Positions 34,801 to 46,960 of a DNA stretch of 64,000 nt are shown one piece after another. Origin of the DNA: Epinephelus fuscoguttatus (lineage: Eukaryota > Chordata > Actinopteri > Perciformes > Serranidae); NCBI RefSeq assembly GCF_011397635.1, contig NC_064771.1, positions 17,857,379 through 17,921,378 of the forward strand. Reading direction: 5' to 3'. Both the position numbers and the translations under genes were made by a program. The stretch's first letter is position 1. The number at the start of each line of letters is the position of its first letter. The notes below the pieces were generated by a model. That model saw only the letters and a list, made by a program, of their open reading frames with translations, ran no database searches and had not been told where the DNA came from.

Positions 34801-36972
34801 AAAAAAAAAATGCATTTTTTAAATATATATTGCTTGCTTTTTTCTGACTATATTAAAACCAAGCCTGCAGAAACAACACAAACTGAGCTTGCAAGGGAAA
34901 TTAACAAAAAAAAATGTACAACTGTACTTCACAGACAAGGAAATGTATAGTATGTTATTCAACATAGCGACATTACTTATAGTGTGTATGGGGTTGAAGA
35001 GACCTCAGACAGGTCTAACTTCTTGTTAGGCCTCTGTTGCACAGACTGCTACAAAACTCAAATTACAGAAGTTCAAGTAGACTGATTTGGGATTTAGTAT
35101 TTAACCATGTTTTACAGCAGTGGTCTCTGACAGTCCAAACAGAAGTGATGAGGCATTTTATGTTATCTGAAATGAGTTAAGATTCATGTTTATAAGCAAT
35201 TCTCCTAAATTTAAATAAAGTCATCGAGCTAATAAAACAACGTTAAGTCTGTCTTTTGAGCTGTTAAAGAGGGCCTAATGTGACGCTGCTTGAACAGATG
35301 GATGAACGACCCTCTGCCCTCCTGACCTCTGACATGGAACCTGAACTCTGCCTGACCCCTGAGCAGCGCGAGGCCAAACTCCGACGTGTGGAACGAATAC
35401 GGGAGAGAGTCATAAGAAGGTGGGATGTTTTTTTTCATTCTTATACTTAAATGTATGAACATATGCTTTATGTATATGAAGGTTTCGAAAAAGTGGTTGT
35501 TCTATCTATCTTTATTTCTGTCTGTCTGTCTTTATGTCTGTCTATCAGCGCAGTCAGAGAGAGAGCTACTACACAAGATCAGCTACCAATCAGAGGGGAG
35601 GGGCAGGAAGTTCATCAGGTGCCCCCTGACACAGCTAGACAACACAGGATGAACTCAGGTACATATTTCTGAACATAAAATCAATAAGTTAAGGATTGTA
35701 AGTAAGATCAAGATGCTAGAATTATGCCTTTTTTTTTATTGCAATCACATATTAGGTTACATTAGTTCTGTTCTGTTCCTGTTTTCAGCCCATGAATCCC
35801 ACGGTGGCTATGGAAGCTGTGATAACATCAGAGGTTCTGCAGAACTTCAGCTTTCAAGTGGCACATCCCAGGATGAAGAGGAAAGAAACAGACAGGCGAA
35901 AAAATCTGAAAGTCAGGTCAAACTTGGGAACAAAACACAACACAAAGATCACAATGGAAGAAAAGGGGTTGCTAAGACTAAAATCAAACGTCCGGCTTCA
36001 CCCTATCACGTCTCGACTATGACCGTCTACCAGAAAGATGGAGGCATGGGATTTACAAGTTCCAAGGATGAAGAGGAGGAAAAGCTTGATGAGCCTGAAG
36101 GTGATGACGGAGAGTTTTCATCCTCCGATCTGAGAGCTAAGTGGTTCCTCTCCACCAGCCAGTGGCAAGGGTTCATACCTTTGCAGATCCCTGGCGTAGA
36201 CTCGTGCAACGAGGAGATATCGGACGTCGAGAACCAGCCAGCATGCAGTGACGACCTCACTGATTCAAACGAAATGTCATCTGCAGTCAGTGAGAGTTTA
36301 GAGAAAATGAAAGAGAACCATTCACTCTTCTATAAAATCGCATGTGACATCAGTATTTCAGACACAGATATAACAAAGAATGATGGGGGTTCAAACGCTC
36401 AAACAACATCCAGGCCTGAAGATGAACTGCTGATCACAGAACCTGTGCCTGATGAAGCAACCCGTGATGTTGGGGGGTCTTCTCACCAAGAGAGCAAGAA
36501 TCTCAGCCTACATTTGCAGTCAGATGTTAATGAAAACAGCCTCTCAATTAATAATGGACTCCAAGATTCAACCCAGGAAAAAGCAGGGTTGGGTACCCCA
36601 GAAAGTCCAGCAAAATTGGAGATCCCTCAAAAAGAATGTGAAGACACCCTAAGGCAAGACAGCCAGTTGGAAACTAGAGAAACTGTCCATGGAGCCCCTG
36701 CTCAGGACTCTGCTTCTGATCCGACCATGGATGAAAAGACAAGAGGAGAACAAAGTGCAGCGAAAGAATCGGAAGAAAGAAAGGTGGACCAAGTGAGAGC
36801 TGAGAGGCTGAAGAAATGTCGCAGTTTAAGTGAGAACAGCAAAGAGACGGGCCAAGAAGGAGGCCACAACCACTCCATCACCTCCTCCAGCTCTGCACAC
36901 GAGGGAAGGAGTTTGATTCAGAGTGCCTCTTTCGGGAAGGCACGAGTTACTGTATTAAGGACAAGTTTGTAG
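25900..36972 (+). CDS. plekha4: Pleckstrin homology domain-containing family A member 4
   Basis: Twenty-one coding exons join in frame: 25900-25968, 26098-26196, 26299-26371, 26473-26573, 26720-26838, 26931-27143, 27271-27556, 28537-28596, 28729-28881, 29588-29647, 29755-29835, 29960-30112, 30248-30346, 30907-31015, 31259-31326, 32339-32443, 32525-32615, 32889-32938, 33403-33522, 33618-34004, 35298-35419, then 35549-35658 and 35789-36972 (23 with the last two), about 1303 aa. Order: PH domain, Pro/Ser-rich region (RPHTPVGRVDIRP), poly-His, coiled coil, EEQIERIKRNQERM block, long tail ending RVTVLRTSL. Human PLEKHA4 shows the same order and a VTLLQSSF end. In mammals it binds phosphoinositides at the plasma membrane and tunes CUL3-KLHL12 and Wnt signalling. 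It is much longer than the human protein (779 aa). ATG 25900 lies 1 nt after the acceptor, so an upstream start is possible. Confidence 0.93.
26167..26800 (+). other. plekha4: PH domain of Plekha4 (split over four exons)
   Basis: About residues 47-141. Strand 1 is VVIRGWLNKKDSSGLKLWKR, followed by RWFVLSNFCLFYYKDSREES, then the C-terminal helix QEDMLGWVRAL with the invariant Trp. The basic Lys/Arg set in strands 1-2 (KK...KLWKRRW) is the usual phosphoinositide-binding pattern. A conserved FGKR basic motif precedes the domain. The introns preserve phase inside the domain. Confidence 0.93.
27648..28466. mobile_element. Long inverted-repeat (foldback) element in plekha4 intron, 819 bp
   Basis: The left end TTAAAGGGACAGTTCACC matches the right end GGTGAACTGTCCCTTTAA exactly. 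The arms continue as diverged inverted repeats for at least 300 bp (for example GATGGCACTCGGCTTGTGG against its complement near 28300, and GAACTATTTTCTTTC near 27938 against 28166). Arms end around 28010 and 28100. Both ends carry TTAA, which could be a piggyBac-type target duplication or part of the repeat. No transposase ORF. Confidence 0.8.
28729..28881 (+). other. plekha4: Poly-histidine exon of Plekha4
   Basis: A 51-codon exon in phase 0 with clean AG/GT borders. It encodes a Pro-rich start (DLLPPLPPSSRAA) and then HHP followed by 11 His (about residues 365-378). The run is coded by mixed CAC and CAT codons, which argues that it is retained as protein and is not a fresh pure CAC slippage. 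Confidence 0.85.
28882..29587. other. plekha4 intron without further features
   Basis: AT-rich intron sequence with AATAAA strings near 29150 but no supported exon. Confidence 0.4.
29755..30346 (+). other. plekha4: Coiled-coil segment of Plekha4
   Basis: Three phase-0 exons (29755-29835, 29960-30112, 30248-30346) encode about residues 412-522. Leucines are regularly spaced: VLTRLCGCDKLLQSLSVELA, then QLEEWKNQ..EEALTQKALL, then EMERVWSQYERMESEL. In human PLEKHA4 the same place holds the coiled coil used for self-assembly; here that role is inferred. The next exon, QAQRELWMMEDILAGL, is a conserved helical block. Confidence 0.8.
33222..33246. repeat. ACAT tetranucleotide repeat in plekha4 intron
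   Basis: About six CATA units in a row, preceded by short CACA sequence. Confidence 0.85.
34320..34780. repeat. Dispersed repeat in plekha4 intron, shared with 55400-55690
   Basis: It shares ACTTTGACCCAGGAGAC, CCTACTTAACT and TTGTTGTCTAAACCTAACC-like strings with a segment in a ppfia3 intron. The Leu-less AACCTAACC-type strings also occur near 3800 and 41950. This looks like a common fish MITE family; ends not fixed. Confidence 0.45.
35789..36972 (+). other. plekha4: Long C-terminal exon of Plekha4, acidic and Ser-rich
   Basis: About 394 codons in a single exon. Composition is Glu/Asp/Ser/Lys-rich with no globular pattern, for example SSKDEEEEKLDEPEGDDGE and KESEERKVDQVRAERLKKCR. A hydrophobic-containing island, RAKWFLSTSQWQGFIPLQI, stands out near its middle and could be a short binding motif. 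The end RVTVLRTSL resembles the human C-terminus, so the frame is right to the stop. Confidence 0.85.
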
Positions 36973-37200
36973 AGGCGAGAACAGTGAAGACTTAAGGAGC
37001 TTAGAGGAACGAACTTGGGAAGGACAAGAACACAGTTAAGTGATTTATGGTAAAGGAAAATGTCTAAGGAGGAGGAATTTGGACCTAACTTTGGATTAGA
37101 AATGGTAAAATGGGAACATGTAATGTCAGAAATAGTTATATTTGGTAAACTTGAACATTTCCATCATTCATAATATGTGGTTTGAAAATGGTGCAGATCA

Positions 37201-37206
37201 AATAAA
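37201..37206 (+). promoter_or_regulatory. plekha4: Polyadenylation signal of plekha4
   Basis: AATAAA about 230 bp after the stop codon. A second AATAAA lies near 37449. Confidence 0.65.
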
Positions 37207-37459
37207 AAGTCTTAAGATAAAAAAAACATGCAAATATAGTGATGTTCTTCCAGGTGATGGTAAACATCAAATACCTTATGAATAGTTGCAGTAATGTGCC
37301 CTGCATTTCAGGTTAACTCTTTCATTCCTCTTTAAACATGCATCTAACATCACAAAGAAATTATACGTAATTGCTGCTTGTGGATGGCAACATAACCCTG
37401 TCATTGTCACTGTAACAAAATGTGTTTTGTATCTCAAATACCCTGATTAATAAACATGC

Positions 37460-38500
37460 TGTGTGCTACATCCAGATACCGACTCCTGCTTTGTATTCGC
37501 ATGAAACACATTAATGTCTCTCATTTCATACATCCTTTTTTCTTCTTCTTTTTTTTTTTTTTTTTTTGCTCAATGAAAGTCTCCCCCCGGGTGCTTGGGT
37601 GCTGCTCTCTGACAAGCCCTGATGCAGAATTACACAGAGCCGGTGAAAATGCCTTTGTCACTTTAAATCCTTGCCGTGTCTCAGTCGATGACATCATTGT
37701 CTGAGAACACATTACATCACCCCTTCCCAGGCTCTCTCTCTTAAAGACAGCACCACCTTATGTTTACTGGGCTACACACACATATGCACACATATACACA
37801 CAGACAGAGAGAGAGAGAGACCTTATCTGTTTACAAATGTGGTATCAATGTCAACATGCACATTAATAACAACCTTTATGAGATTATATTTCATGCGTGG
37901 GCTGGTGAGTTTATATTGTGTGGATGCAGTTAATACAAATGTATGTATGTGTATGTAAGTTGGCCTTTAGATGTAACTTTAAACATATTACTGCCATGAT
38001 TGGATATTACTCTCATTATTTTCCAGCAAAGGCCTGCATGAATACATTTTAATAAGAAGTCTTTTTTCCTTCTTTTTTTTTTATTTGGACATACAGTTTT
38101 CATATCTCAAACTGCATGCATGCAGCAGAACATGATCCCCAAAATAAGTGATTCGTGGAGATGACTTCCATAAAACTGCAAATAAATTGTGAGTTATTAC
38201 TGACATGTTTTTGGACAGCATGGATCAGAATATTGGATATCATCACCAAGAGGTTTTTCTCATGGTCTGAAGTTGGGCCTACAGAGCAAAAAAAAAAAAA
38301 AAAAAAATTTGCAGGAGCACACTGCAGATAGTGCACAGCTTTATGATGCACAAAAGAATCTATGTGCATGTTTTCCCTCATACATTTTCTATTTCTATCA
38401 AACGAGTGCATCTCTGCTCAAGCTGCACCTATCAGGCAATATGGGTTAATTGCAAGTAATATGTCTGTCAGTGAGTTTGCCTCTGATATGCATACACACT
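37460..38500. other. Intergenic spacer plekha4-ppfia3
   Basis: No gene is seen. It holds a poly-T run near 37546-37567, a GA run near 37807 and a poly-A run near 38288. The distance from plekha4 poly(A) to the ppfia3 promoter is only about 1.3 kb. Confidence 0.5.
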
Positions 38501-38519
38501 GTATAATTAATCAGGTGTT

Positions 38520-38875
38520 TGATTGGCCTGCGAGCGCGCGTGTGAGCGCATGGCGCGCGCGTAAATCACAGAGATGCGGAGAATGCTGAGAGAATGTTTC
38601 TTTAAGACCCATTACCTTCCAATCCGACAGAGGGGGAGTCTGTGGTAAGGTGGCGTATCGTCTCTCTCCGCGTCCCCCCACCCCCACCCCCCTCCTCGCC
38701 GTTTACATGTGGAAAAAGAGAGACAGAAGAAGAAGAAGGAAAAATAACACATACACTAAGTATTACTCCGGTTTCGGATGAGGGGCACGGACACCGAGGC
38801 GCGATCCGGCGGTGATGGACCTAAGGAATATTTAACATCAAACATGGACACTACAGGCTCCCCGCGATGACTGTG
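38520..38875 (+). promoter_or_regulatory. ppfia3: Promoter and probable non-coding exon 1 of ppfia3
   Basis: GC- and CpG-rich sequence (GCGAGCGCGCGTG; ATGGCGCGCGCG) stands out from the AT-rich surroundings, as at vertebrate housekeeping or neuronal promoters. No TATA box is seen. The block ends at a good donor, GTG|GTAAGG, after 38875. The expected partner acceptor is TCTTTTTCAG at 46951-46960. A 30-codon upstream ORF (38778-38870) lies in the candidate leader. RNA evidence is needed to confirm. Confidence 0.5.
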
Positions 38876-40184
38876 GTAAGGATGCAACTTCACACCGCCC
38901 CATCGCAACCCAGTTTCCATTCAGAGGGGGGGATAACATCCATAGCTTGACGCGGAGGAGAAATATGCACGCACTAATGTAATGATAAATGCATGTGTGT
39001 GCGTGCATGTGTGTGATAACAAGTGATTGTGTTGTGAAGGATTGAGGGGGGGTGGTGGTGTGTATGTGTGCATGAGTGTGTGTGTGTGCATGAGTGTGTG
39101 TGTGTGGATGGAAAGGGAAGGAAGGGAGGGGGTGCCATTTGAATAGAGGCAAATAGGCTTATATTGGATGGACTATGGAGCGCTCGGTGCCTATGTCAGT
39201 GTCAGGCATTGACAGGTGTGTTGGCAGCGCACAGCACGATTTATTTAGGGCGCGCTTGCTCGCTCCCGTTTGCATACAGTTAGGTGAGGTGATAGCTGCT
39301 TGAAAGGAAGAGAGAGAGAGGGAGAGATGATAAGATGCCACTGTATATTGGCCTACTATGTGTTGCTTGTAATTAATCATGGTTGTAACTAAGCCCTTTG
39401 CCGTTGGGAGCGTTGTAGTCAAACCTCCCAGCTCGCCTCAGCGCTGTCACAGGGCCTATGGAGTTGCTTATAATTCTATAATGTCTGAAGAAGGCAGGCC
39501 CATTACTGAAAATGTGCGATGTGCATTTTTGGCCCATCCTCCTGACGTGATGCTTTCCACAGTCCTCCTGTTTGCTTTGATGCATTTGAACACACGAAGG
39601 GCCAATTTAGAGATCCCCTCCGATACACTGCTTTTTTTTTTTTTTTTTACTATAAGAATGTAGATCCACGCGTGCGTGCCCGTGCGCGCCCGTGCGCCTA
39701 TCATCGAATGGTCTTTCCTCCATACATCCAGAGAAATGGAGGTAGCCACAGACCTGTCATCTGGAGAGCCCCCGTCATTTCCCCCCCATTAGCCCAGTAT
39801 GCAGTGTGGATGCCAGCGCAAATATAAGCGCGTTAGCCCGGATCCCGGCGCTTTCATTCCCCTCTACCCAGCTGCTGACAATCACTTATCGATTCCAATG
39901 ATGCGTTTCTTGGCCAGGGGGTACTGTTTCATGGTATTATAGGAAGGGAGGAGGAGGAGGAAGGCGTTCATTATTACTCGCTATATGCTCTGCCTTTTAT
40001 TGAAATGCAAAGTATGCACCAGGCGTGCGTGCAATCCGTCGCTGGGAAGGTGGTTTAACATGTAACAGGATGTTAAAAAAAAAAAAAAACCCGATCCCTT
40101 CTTTCTTTAGTTCTGATTGTCTGTGGGAGCCTGCAAACCCCTCTCCCCGCCCCAGTGTCTGGTGGAGGAGAGCTGTTTTTACTG

Positions 40185-40218
<34 letters not shown>

Positions 40219-40390
40219 TGGCTGTGGCATTTGCCCATTTTTCGGTGGCAGGGAATATTTAGTAACATGATACACAGCCTAATTGGGGGGGCCTTGTCCT
40301 AATTGGTCATGTAGCAACCAGATACTGGAAAGCCAAGTCTGTCCACTCCAGGGTGAAGGCGGCTACAGGCAGGATTCAGTGTGGCTGTGT

Positions 40391-40429
40391 ATGATGGTGG
40401 TGATGATGATGATGATGATGATGATGATG
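40391..40429. repeat. GAT trinucleotide microsatellite
   Basis: About nine ATG/TGA-register units, preceded by GATGGTGGT. Confidence 0.85.
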
Positions 40430-41843
40430 TGGGCAATCATAATATGAAAACACCCACATGTGCACACAGGCGGACACTAAAACACATACTCCATCGATTT
40501 CAGTGTGGTGACACTGTGACACGAGCTCAGCCTTTACACCGGTGAATCTCATGCAGCTGCACATTATTGATACATGTCATTGTTTGCATGCTTATGTCAC
40601 TCATTTCTATTGCAGCAACTATTCATAGATAGAAAACTGGCCTCAGTAGTGCTCGTAAAGCTGAATGTTTTTGCATGATAACTAGTCTACAGTGTCATTT
40701 TGATGCACCAGACATGTGGTGCGCTCTCTTGTTTTCTAGCTGTCTCTCTCCCTTCCACACACACTCATAAACACACAGGTCCTGAAGCCCTGTGACCTCA
40801 CAGCTGACGCTTGAGTCAAAACTGCAGGCTGCACAGTTATGTTTTGCCTGTACTGACTCCAGCGATGAATCCTTTTTGTTTTCTCCAGCATGGATTCATC
40901 ATGTCACACAGGATAAATACACCAAACTGTTACTGTACAATATATATACAATAGTCCGCAGTAATTCCATTAGCCTGTTTTCTGTTGCCCCTGCTGAGCT
41001 AATGAAAAGCTGCTGCTGGTAATGACGATGAGTAATTATCCCAAGATAAGTTTTTCTTACAGGCCGCCCTGTGCTTTAGCAGGAGTATTTCAGGTGTTTC
41101 GAGGTCCTGAACTAACTCAAATGGATTTCGGGAGGCTATTTTTGGGTAGTGTGGATCACAGAGCTGTCGTAGTCTTTGGTTTACAAGAGCCCCCAGGAAA
41201 CAGCCTGAGCAAACATCAGACGCACTTGGCATAGTTTGATCAACTGTTTTCTTTTTTAAAAGACGCAAGTAAGTGACACATTCAGAGTCATCCATTTAGG
41301 GCAGTGGCGCCATCACCAAATGAGTTCCTCCTCAAATTAATTCTTTAAATGTAAAAAGTCATGGACACTGGTAGGCTGGGAAATATGGAGAATATCAAAT
41401 ACAATATTTTTGACCAGATACCTCGGTATAGTTATTGCAAAGATATTGTAAGTTTGGCTTTCAAAAAATATTGCACAATGACTTTTTTTTAGGAATTATC
41501 CTGAGTAATGTGGATATAATGCCTAAATGGGTTAATAATAGAACAGTGGTAAGTTCAGAAAATGACATCACTTTACTGTAGTTCCACCTTTTAAAACCAG
41601 GAAATGACAACACCAAGACAATAGCTAGTCTCATATCATAATATTGATTTAATATCGATATATTGCCCAACCCTAGATCCTTTTGCCCTGGAGCAGGGGG
41701 CTAATACCACCCTGATACAGTTGCTGCCCCCTTGGCCAAAATAATTGGATTATGGTATTTAAGAGGCTGTGGCCCGCTCATCTTTTAAGCTGGCGCAAAC
41801 ATAGTGGTATCTTCAGACGGTAGACAATCTAAGGGGGAACTGC

Positions 41844-42176
41844 CCATTGGTCCGACAGCCCATTAGTCCGACATCCCATTGTTCCGACCATATTAAACCC
41901 ATTGTCCCGAAGTCCATTCCAAAATCATCATGATGCCCTGTGGTTAAGGTCTGGTTAGGTTTAGGCACAAAAACCACTTGGTTAGGGTTAGGAAAAGATC
42001 ATGGTGTGGGTTAAAATGAAAAAGAAAGCAATTAACCTTTGCCTCAAGCCTTTCCCAGCTGACCCAGAGCCGGTCGTGGCGCACCATCAAGGTAGAAATA
42101 CGCCCACCGGGAGCCGTTCAGCACTGCGGACAGTCAAACTAATGGGATGTCGGACCAATGGGCTATTGGACCAATG
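41844..42176. mobile_element. MITE with TTGGTCCGACA inverted ends
   Basis: The left part holds several partly repeated CATTGGTCCGAC / CATTAGTCCGAC units. The right part holds their complements (AATGGGATGTCGGACCAATG, then GGACCAATG). The middle carries the common fish GGTTAGGTTTAGGCACAAAA and CTTGGTTAGGGTTAGG strings. No transposase. Confidence 0.65.
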
Positions 42177-43805
42177 ACATGGACCCATCTAAGGAATCAA
42201 GTCGGTATCAACCACATCATGCTAGCCTTTCAGGAAACAGACTAAATAACACTCCAAATAAGGCAACATTTTGGCGAGAGACAAACTGGCATGGCCATTT
42301 TCAAAGGAGTCCCTTGAACGATCACCTCAAGATATCTGAATGAAAATGGATTCTGTGGGTACCCATGAGTCTTCTCTAAACTTGAGAAGGCTTGTCCCCA
42401 GTAAATGTTTTTCTCCTTACCATCAATGTGTTGCTTCAAATTAAAGCTGTATATTGTTTTAAGGAAAAGGACAACCAACCTATTTGAGGGACAGTTAATC
42501 GCCTAACATATATAGATACATCAAACGTTAAAGAGGATTGTTGTGGAACTCAAAATGTTAACTTACTGATCTTACTCTATACGCATCAGATAATTAATAT
42601 TAACTGCAAAATAAGAAACCAAAGGATTTCAGTATGTGATTCCTTAACTATAACATTGGTACAGACAAAGTTTGCAACTAGCATCAACAAAATAATCACA
42701 TTTCTTTTAATGCAGTTATGGGTTTTGGTTTGGGTGCACCACCCCAAGATTATCAGTGGCCCCACTTGGCCTACCCCTTCAGAAATTTCTTGGGGTACCC
42801 CTGCCTTGTAAAAGTACATTTTAGCAGGCTATTGCTCAGTTTCATGCTGCATTTGGGTTAAGCTGCACCTCTGATATTAACCATACCAGGGCCTCACATT
42901 TTCAGGTTTACCCCTTTGTTAACGCATTCCAATACAGTGTTATGACGACTTTACTGTATATGCAGCCGTCAGTGTGGCAGAGCAGAATGAAACATTTCCT
43001 AAATCTGATTTCATTCTGAACCCTTAAACTGTATTTTAAGGAAATGCAGTCAATGCCAGTTCAGTCGTGCATCAGTGATTATCCATCAGCGGAGCGGGGA
43101 AGGAAGGAAGTTGTTTTTTAGTGGGACATACAGTGAAGTTGCCAAGTACTCTAGCCAGCTCACCAGCATGAGGAGCTAATTTAGAGCTGTACCAGGCCTC
43201 CAATCACCAGCAAGCAGTCTCCATCTTTGGACCTAGATGTCCATAATAATAATAAGACCACTGGCAAGACTTGTTTTCACTGCTGCTGAGGTCTGTGTGC
43301 TAAATATGTTTGATTTACAAAATGGATGATTTTGGTTGGACAAAAGAATTCTTTACTGTGCTGCCCAGTCTCACTGACGTAAAGAAGCCTGCATGGGGCA
43401 CTAAATCAGTCCAAACCACTTAAAAGTATAAAGGCCAGTACAAGCCCCTGAGTATTGTAGACTAGACAGTGAAGAATATGGTAGGGAAGAAGAGAAGGAC
43501 ATGAGGCGCTATAATAATGCTGATTGCCTGAATCCATACCGTTTTGGCCCACTGTTTGCATCATGAGACAGAGGCTTTAATTTAACCAGTTGAAAAAGGT
43601 CATTTAAAATATGCAAACAAGTTACAACAAAGCTGACTGAAGAAAGCTTGATGGAGTGAAATTACATATTTGAATCACAATAACATATTTAGTTTGAATT
43701 AGTCCATACAATTAAAAAAAATCTTGTCATTAAGATTAGCATTTTAACACTTTCATCAGCACTAATTCACACTGATCTCACCAAGACCACAGTGACTGAT
43801 ACCTT

Positions 43806-44262
43806 AAAGCAACAGTCTGACATTTTGGATTAGGCCTTCACATTTTTGCTTTCTTGCCATGTGCTAAATGAGAAGCTTGATACCACGCTCATATCTGTCT
43901 GTTGATTATACTGTAACGCTATAGCCAGCAGTCAACTCCCACTAATGGCAGTGTCAGCAATCGGAATCGAGCCAGCTAATTTGGCCTGATCCTGGGGCAT
44001 CATTCATGCTGAGTCTCAGCTGAGTCAGGCAACCGGAAGTGACCCGGCTAATTTCATCCGGCATGCAGAGTTTGGGCCACAGCTAGGCCAGGTCATTTTT
44101 GATAATGGCCCAGTGCTGGTAGTGTCAGCAACCCAAATTGAGCCAGCTGATATGGCTCGATTCTGGAGCGTCATCCATTCCGAGTGTCAGCTGCGTCGGC
44201 AACCGGACGCGGCCCGGCTATTGTCATCCAACATGCCGAGTTCAGGTCGCAAAACTGTCAAA
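43806..44262. repeat. Repeat fragment followed by a diverged tandem duplication
   Basis: 43806-43935 matches a common fish repeat (TTTGGATTAGGCCTTCAC; GAAGCTTGATACCACGCTC). After it, a unit of about 140 bp occurs twice (about 43945-44085 and 44115-44262). Shared anchors are AGTGTCAGCAA, GAGCCAGCT, ATCC(T)GG, CAGCTG.GTC.GGCAACCGGA and CCCGGCTA. GC content is higher than in the flanks. Confidence 0.6.
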
Positions 44263-45924
44263 AATATTTGTGGCAGCTTTTGTCACGTGAATCATTCGAA
44301 TGTTCGATCGTGCTTGTCAATTTAAAGGAGCTGCAAAGCGGACTACTGGCTTGAAAGCAGCGTAGTTGCTGCTTGCTGTTGTCCAGTCAAAAAGCTCATA
44401 GTTGGCCTACAGAAAGTTATGTTTGATCAGTGAAAACGTATGTCATCCCATTCAAACCAAGCGAGGAAGACTTGCATGCTACGTCATAACATTAGCCTGC
44501 AATTCTCTCCTCTATTACTAACATGACACACTTCAAAACTCACCAGACCAATCAACTACGCCCAAGCCTCATTCTTTTTTTTTTGGTCTCTGTAACCAAT
44601 CAGCGACACATTATAAAGGACTGAGTGGGCGCGAATGTAAGTAATAAACTTCTCAATATCCACTGTCGGAACAAGTGTGCTGTAGGAACCAAAGTTACAT
44701 GGCTTGTTCTCTGGGACCCACTTCATCGAAGCACGTCAGCATTTTGATTGGTTGTCGCCGAACCGCGTCAGAGCTCATTACCATAAAGTTAAACGAGTTT
44801 TAACTCCCCTCCCCTCCCTTGCTTTGGTCGCCCAAGAAGCGCGGCTGATGACCAGGTCGCCCAAGTCACCAGACTCTCATTAACAATTAATGACTTCAGC
44901 CATTTTGGAAGCTGTGGTCACTGTTGGTTGGAACATACAGTTACCGAGAATCGCTCATCCAAAAAACTTAACAATCAACACTGCGCTTTCTTGGGTCCTG
45001 AGCAATACACCTGCTATAACATAGATGTGTCCCCTGTGATGCTGGAGTATAGCCTATGCATCATTTGTTAACAGCAAGCTATTTGGGACCGGGCTATTTC
45101 TAGGAACAAAAGCATTCTTTCTAAAAGTTACACTGCTGTCTAGGGATGGTAACTGGTAAGATGTTATTGGTACCAATGTCATTTTGGATTCTGCATTTTG
45201 ATCCATTTCGATATCAATTCTCTTATAGATTCCCAATCAATTTTCTGCGTGGAAAACAGCAGGCCTGCATTTATTTTCAGCAGTTATTTTCATTTTTCGG
45301 CACTAATGTTACTATAACAAAGATTATGTACCCTTTGTATCGAATGTACTGCTCGATTGGGAAGCTATAGCACTCATGCGTAGAGTGTCAAATAGCCTAC
45401 ACGACCATCCTGGAATTTAAATCCATGTCTCCTAAAAAGATGTTTCAACATATTGCCGATGTTTCCATCCTTACTTAAAATGATCATTTTACAGACAATA
45501 TAGCAGCATTGTCATCTCTCTTTGTCAAATGAAGCAACTCTTTGGACAGTTTCTTTGTCCCCGCCATGACTCCCTCTTGTTGCAAGTTTCCAACAGCATA
45601 GATGTTTGAGTTTGACATCATAGTTTAGCAACGTCTCCAGTCTCTCTTGTCTCTCTTTCTTGATGTACTGTAGCAAGCAACAGAGAGCGATCTATACCCA
45701 GCATGCTGTTTAGCGGTGTAACAGTTACTAGTCAACTTCTGTCAGTAGTGATGCACTACTAATAGATAGACTAGATCTCAAGGGCTTGTAATTGACACTG
45801 CACTTCCTTGGGTCCTCAGCAACACACCCGCCAAGTATGAAGTTGATCAAATGAAATGTTGAAAACTGAAGGACAAACATACAAAAGACGGACAGAAAGA
45901 GACTCATTCTGTAGTATATATGGA

Positions 45925-46556
45925 ATTTGTTTAAAAGAATACTTCACCTGCAAAATGACCATTTGTAGCCCGTCTCAATTACTCACCGTGTGTTACCTTG
46001 AATTCCTTAAGAAAACTTTTTTCTTGCATTTCATGAAGTCATTGGGGGCTACCTTTAATGATAGAAATACTAGGACATCCACAAACTCTCACACAACTCA
46101 TGTAGTATAATACAAGTCTCAGTTATGCTCAGTACTTCCAAAACACATGTGTTTTCGTGTTCAAACACACGCAAGTGCCTAGGCAGACTACTTGGACATG
46201 CATAAGGCTTTAATGTTTGAGCAAAAATGCATATTATTGGGAAGTACAGGGCATATGACTTGATAAACTGTGGTCTTACATTTACATTTTTTTCACAGAT
46301 TAAACAAACTTAACATAACATGCTAATTAGTGGGCTTTAGAGGTGCCAGTAGGCAAATTTTGTTACTTTTGGACAGAGCCAGGCTAGCTGTTTCCCCTGT
46401 TTCCAGTCTTTGTGCTAAGCTAAGCTAACCAGCTGCTAGCTGTAGGCTTATTTTCAACAGACAGACAACAGAGTGGTGTCAATCTTCTTGTGTAACCCTT
46501 AGCAAAAAGTGAAGTGTATTTCCCAAAATGTCAAACTATTCCTTGAACACAGAAAA
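45925..46556. repeat. Two fragments of common fish inverted-repeat elements
   Basis: ACTTCACCTGCAAAATGACC at the left and GGACAGAGCCAGGCTAGCTG / GTGCTAAGCTAAGCTAACC at the right are hallmark strings of high-copy teleost repeats. The ends do not pair well, so these are probably separate fragments. The right one is related, in inverted orientation, to 43806-43935. Confidence 0.5.
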
Positions 46557-46960
46557 TTCAGTGCAGCATTTGTGTTGAACAGTTTCATTCTTGTCTCCTC
46601 AAGACATTTCTCAAGTTGCATGACTCAGTGTGTATGCTACTCAGATACATCATTCATTTCATTCACTGTAACCCGAGATTCTAAAGGCTCCCAGCTGATG
46701 TAAAGCAGAGATCCAGAATTCATAATTCATTGGAGTTGTCATCACATTATTATGCACTAAGTCAACATATTCTTTATTTTGTCAGAAATGCTAATGGAAA
46801 ACCATCAGTTGGCATTATTGTCACATTTCCATAGACTTGCATTAGTGTGTGTTGTTGTCTCAAACTACCAGCTCACTCTTACAGTGCCCTTTCTCATTTG
46901 TTCCATGCACAGTGAAGTTTACTGAGGGGGATCTAATGCAATGCCTGTTCTCTTTTTCAG

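Larger units (their letters stand above)
38876..46960. other. ppfia3: Large 5' intron of ppfia3
   Basis: About 8 kb without a supported coding exon. Contents include GT-rich runs near 39000-39110, CGTGCG-rich sequence near 39670, microsatellites, the MITE and repeats listed separately, and several common fish-repeat fragments. Short ORFs have no domains. Confidence 0.45.
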
